Assembly: GCA_041656175.1 (NCBI GenBank)
Contig: JBBAEA010000136.1
Location: 1 to 9,150, forward strand
Direction of reading: 5' to 3'
DNA: 9,150 nucleotides
Source: JBBAEA01 sp041656175
GTDB taxonomy: Bacteria > Myxococcota_A > Bradymonadia > UBA4248
Shown here in pieces: positions 7,655 through 9,150 of the stretch. Under the pieces are notes generated by a model, which saw nothing but the letters and a program-made list of their open reading frames with translations, did no database searches and was not told where the DNA came from. The position numbers were made by a program, and so were the translations under genes. Positions within the stretch are counted from its first letter, which is position 1. Each line of letters begins with the position of its first letter.

Positions 7655-7677
7655 AAAAAAAAACGCACGCTGGCGCG
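7655..7677 (-). terminator. Hairpin with nine-U tract between the PP2C and zinc-ribbon genes
   Basis: On the minus strand CGCGC (7677-7673), loop CAGC and GTGCG (7668-7664) form a five-base-pair stem with one G-U pair, followed at once by nine T (7663-7655) and then the GAGG ribosome binding site of the next gene. The layout is that of a weak intrinsic terminator or attenuator inside a two-gene operon, which would lower expression of the distal gene. The stem is short, so it may be only partly effective. Confidence 0.45.
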
Positions 7678-7684
7678 AAACTCT

Positions 7685-8461
7685 TTAGTACTCAGTCTTG
7701 GCGAGCAGTACCGTAACGTTGTCGGGTCCGCCATTGACGTTTGCCGCAATAACCAATTGTCGGCATGCATCGGCTAAATCATTACCGTGATCCTGCAAAA
7801 TTTGCTCTATTTGCGGCAACTTCACGGGGTCCGACAAGCCATCAGAACACAACAAATATATATCCCCATCTTTGTGGTCAAAAAACTTCGTTTCGACTTC
7901 TACAGTCTCGGCCAAACCAATAGCCTTGGTGATAACGTTTTTGTACGGAAAACTCGCCAAATCCTGTGGTCGCAAAATTCCCATGCGAATGTACTCATTG
8001 GCCAGCGAATGGTCCTCGCTAATCTGCTCCAACTTCCCATCCCTAAAACGGTACGCTCGCGAATCCCCCACATGTCCAATAAATACGCCCTCTTCCACAA
8101 AATACGCGCCCACAACCGTCGTCCCCATCCCGCTGTAGCGCTCCACCGTCGAAGCCTCTTTATTAATGACTGTGTTGGCTAAAACCATAGACGCAATCAA
8201 GCGCCGCTCCTCACGCGAAGCAGGTTTCTTGCGCTTATAAGGCCAGGGCGTCAAATCTATCGGCTCCTCTTGCCCCTTGGTTTTCTCATAAAACGCCGAT
8301 ATCTCATTGATTGCCATGCGACTGGCCACCTCGCCCGACTGATGGCCGCCCATCCCGTCCGCTACAAGGCAAAACGCTTCCACGGGTGAAATGTGAAAAC
8401 TATCCTCATTATGGTCTCGCACCATTCCAGTGTCAGTTATACCCGCGCAAATTAACCGCAT
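7685..8461 (-). CDS. PP2C-family Ser/Thr protein phosphatase (Stp1/PrpC type)
   Basis: This 258-residue, single-domain cytoplasmic enzyme should remove phosphate from Ser and Thr residues of proteins using two or three Mn/Mg ions. All core motifs are present: RDHNEDSF (15-22), VADGMGGH (33-40), GMGTTVV (111-117), GHVGDSRAYRFRDG (129-142), EDHSL (149-153), VITKAIG (176-182), LLCSDGLSD (203-211) and GGPDNVTV (244-251). The metal-binding acids D20, D35, D133, D207 and D247 are intact, so it should be active. An insert with PWPYKRKKP (72-80) is, from memory, typical of deltaproteobacterial members. I chose the ATG at 8461 because GGAGG lies seven bases upstream and the fold starts at once; an upstream in-frame ATG at 8575 would add 38 unrelated residues. 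It is the first gene of a probable operon with the zinc-ribbon/STAND/TPR gene. No partner kinase is in the window. Confidence 0.93.
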   Translation of the reverse strand: MRLICAGITDTGMVRDHNEDSFHISPVEAFCLVADGMGGHQSGEVASRMAINEISAFYEKTKGQEEPIDLTPWPYKRKKPASREERRLIASMVLANTVINKEASTVERYSGMGTTVVGAYFVEEGVFIGHVGDSRAYRFRDGKLEQISEDHSLANEYIRMGILRPQDLASFPYKNVITKAIGLAETVEVETKFFDHKDGDIYLLCSDGLSDPVKLPQIEQILQDHGNDLADACRQLVIAANVNGGPDNVTVLLAKTEY

Positions 8462-8468
8462 CTTTAAG

Positions 8469-8473
8469 CCTCC
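8469..8473 (-). promoter_or_regulatory. Ribosome binding site deciding the PP2C start
   Basis: GGAGG on the minus strand is followed seven bases later by ATG (8461-8459). This supports the shorter start over the longer open frame that begins at 8575. Confidence 0.8.
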
Positions 8474-8611
8474 ACTGCATTGCCGCAGCAAAAAATTCGC
8501 TCCAAAACCATCACCACTGCCGCAATGGCTAAACTTACGATTAACATAGCAAAATCGCATTGACAAGTTTCTCACAACGATTGCCTAAATCGACACTTCG
8601 CTTTTTTATTC

Positions 8612-8770
8612 ACTGGCAGGGGGGCTTTGGCCCCCCTTCGCGCAAGCTTCCCTCAGGATCAGCGGCTTCGCGCATTGTTTTATGCATTGTATGCGCTCAT
8701 ATCGCGCATCCAATGCATAAAATGCGCTCAGGCGCCGCTTCTTCGGGTGATCTTGCGCTACCCCCCCAGT
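8612..8770. repeat. Palindromic intergenic repeat, element 2
   Basis: This is a second copy of the family, in the same orientation as element 1. ACTGG (8612-8616) and CCAGT (8766-8770) form outermost arms. GGGGGGC (8619-8625) pairs with GCCCCCC (8630-8636). CGCGCAAGCTTCCC (8639-8652) is identical to 1417-1430, and GGGTGATCTTGCGCTA plus five C (8745-8765) is identical to 1521-1541. The interior differs in sequence from element 1 but is again a long stem: AGCGGC (8661-8666) with GCCGCT (8734-8739), GCGCA (8670-8674) with TGCGC (8723-8727), TTTTATGCATTG (8678-8689) with CAATGCATAAAA (8711-8722), and ATGCGC (8691-8696) with GCGCAT (8704-8709). No coding sequence lies inside. Confidence 0.85.
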
Positions 8771-8826
8771 CTCTAGAAAAACACTTCTCTTTGATGACAA
8801 GTCACGCTTTCATCGCGTTAAAGAAA

Positions 8827-8971
8827 CTCTGATTAATTCAATGTTTACGACCTTTGCTCTTGTGGGGGGAGCGCCCCTCTACGCGTCAACTCCGCGCTAC
8901 GCTTGGGTTTGCCGCTGCCCCCCCAACGGGGGCTCAAGCCCCCGTAACGCCCCCACAGCGATTAATCAGAG
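8827..8971. repeat. Palindromic intergenic repeat, element 3 (divergent)
   Basis: Perfect 11-bp terminal inverted repeats, CTCTGATTAAT (8827-8837) and ATTAATCAGAG (8961-8971), bound a 145-bp segment. Inside, TGTGGGGG (8861-8868) pairs with CCCCCACA (8950-8957). The left part, a G tract followed by a C tract and TACGCG (8880-8885), and the right part TTGGGTTTGCCGCTG plus C tract (8903-8924) resemble the outer arms of elements 1 and 2, but the variable inner stem is missing. A perfect hairpin ACGGGGGC-TCAA-GCCCCCGT occupies 8926-8945. It starts about 30 bp after the stop of the PD-(D/E)XK gene, so it may also act as that gene's 3' structure. Confidence 0.7.
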
Positions 8972-9001
8972 CATCCTTAAGCAATCGCCCCGCTCGACAT
9001 T

Positions 9002-9150
9002 CTACCCCCAAACAAGTTCGACCTCTTTGCCCCAAAAACCCACGCCAAGCTTGGTAATGTGGCGGTATTGCTTGTCCTCCAAGATGGCGGCGTAGCGTTT
9101 TTCCTCAATTTGAGCCAACGCCCTACTCGCCGCTTCCTGCAAATCTTCGC
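9002..9150 (-). CDS. C-terminal end of an AAA-ATPase-like/PD-(D/E)XK (DUF1703-type) protein, partial
   Basis: Only the last 48 residues are in the window; the gene continues past the right edge. The sequence includes EDLQEAASRALAQIEEKRYA, then KQYRHITKLGVGF and the end GKEVELVWG before TAG. The ALxQIxxKxYA helix, followed by a conserved strand with GVGF, is characteristic of the C-terminus of the PD-(D/E)XK nuclease superfamily domain (Pfam DUF1703/PF08011), usually preceded by an AAA-ATPase-like domain (PF09820). These proteins are often present in many copies per genome and their function is unclear; the N-terminal and catalytic parts are not visible here. Palindromic repeat element 3 lies directly downstream. 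Confidence 0.72.
   Translation of the reverse strand, partial: EDLQEAASRALAQIEEKRYAAILEDKQYRHITKLGVGFWGKEVELVWG

Larger units (their letters stand above)
8462..9001. other. Intergenic region between the PD-(D/E)XK gene and the PP2C gene
   Basis: This 540-bp spacer has no recognisable gene. Both flanking genes are read leftward, so it holds the 3' end of the PD-(D/E)XK gene and the promoter of the PP2C operon. A weak promoter candidate is TTGTCA (8566-8561, minus strand), about 100 bp before the PP2C start, with only a poor TAATCG (8543-8538) at 17-bp spacing. Palindromic repeat elements 2 and 3 fill most of 8619-8971. Open frames across the repeats translate hairpin DNA and are not genes. 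Confidence 0.5.

Noticed and set aside
8462..8575. N-terminal extension of the PP2C by 38 residues
   Set aside because: The extension matches nothing in the family and the GGAGG before the ATG at 8461 fits the shorter protein.
1397..8971. CRISPR array or target-site duplications around the palindromic repeats
   Set aside because: The copies are not regularly spaced, no spacers are present, and I found no convincing short direct duplication immediately outside elements 1, 2 or 3.
8560..9095. Plus-strand open frames crossing the repeat region
   Set aside because: They translate palindromic repeat DNA and end antisense to the PD-(D/E)XK gene; no ribosome binding site or homology is visible.

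Overview
The window carries four complete protein genes, the tail of a fifth, and an unusual set of intergenic palindromic repeats. The likely source is a deltaproteobacterial-type organism (Myxococcota or Bradymonadota-like) of intermediate GC. The evidence is a membrane protein of AgmX/TonB-like architecture with an Ala/Glu-rich coiled coil and Gly-rich tails, a PP2C phosphatase with the insert I associate with that group, and a large STAND/TPR protein of the kind often linked to Ser/Thr-kinase signalling there. This placement is an inference from protein style; no rRNA or tRNA marker is present.

Layout from left to right. Positions 1-256 are AT-rich with no gene. Positions 257-302 hold a very strong intrinsic terminator for the minus-strand TonB/AgmX-like gene at 346-1278. 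A 483-bp divergent intergenic region (1279-1761) contains the first palindromic repeat (about 1397-1543). The plus-strand helicase gene hrpB follows (start chosen at ATG 1762, stop at 4254). A short convergent spacer (4255-4386) has hairpins for both directions. A minus-strand two-gene unit comes next: a PP2C-type phosphatase (8461 to 7685) followed 40 bp downstream by a 1085-residue zinc-ribbon/degenerate STAND/TPR protein (7644 to 4387). The 40-bp gap holds a small hairpin with a nine-U tract just upstream of the ribosome binding site. Positions 8462-9001 are intergenic and contain two more repeats of the same family. The right edge (9002-9150) is the C-terminal end of a minus-strand PD-(D/E)XK/AAA-ATPase-like (DUF1703-type) protein.

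How the genes relate. HrpB and the TonB-like protein are divergent, with no sign of a shared function. The phosphatase and the zinc-ribbon protein look like a co-transcribed signalling pair. The second protein keeps the fold outline of a PknK-like ATPase-TPR module, but its nucleotide-binding motifs are eroded and a zinc ribbon occupies the N-terminus where such proteins often carry a kinase domain.

The features most worth a second look are the repeat family, whose outer arms are conserved in sequence while the inner stem is conserved only in structure, and the phosphatase/pseudo-ATPase pair with its built-in attenuator-like hairpin.
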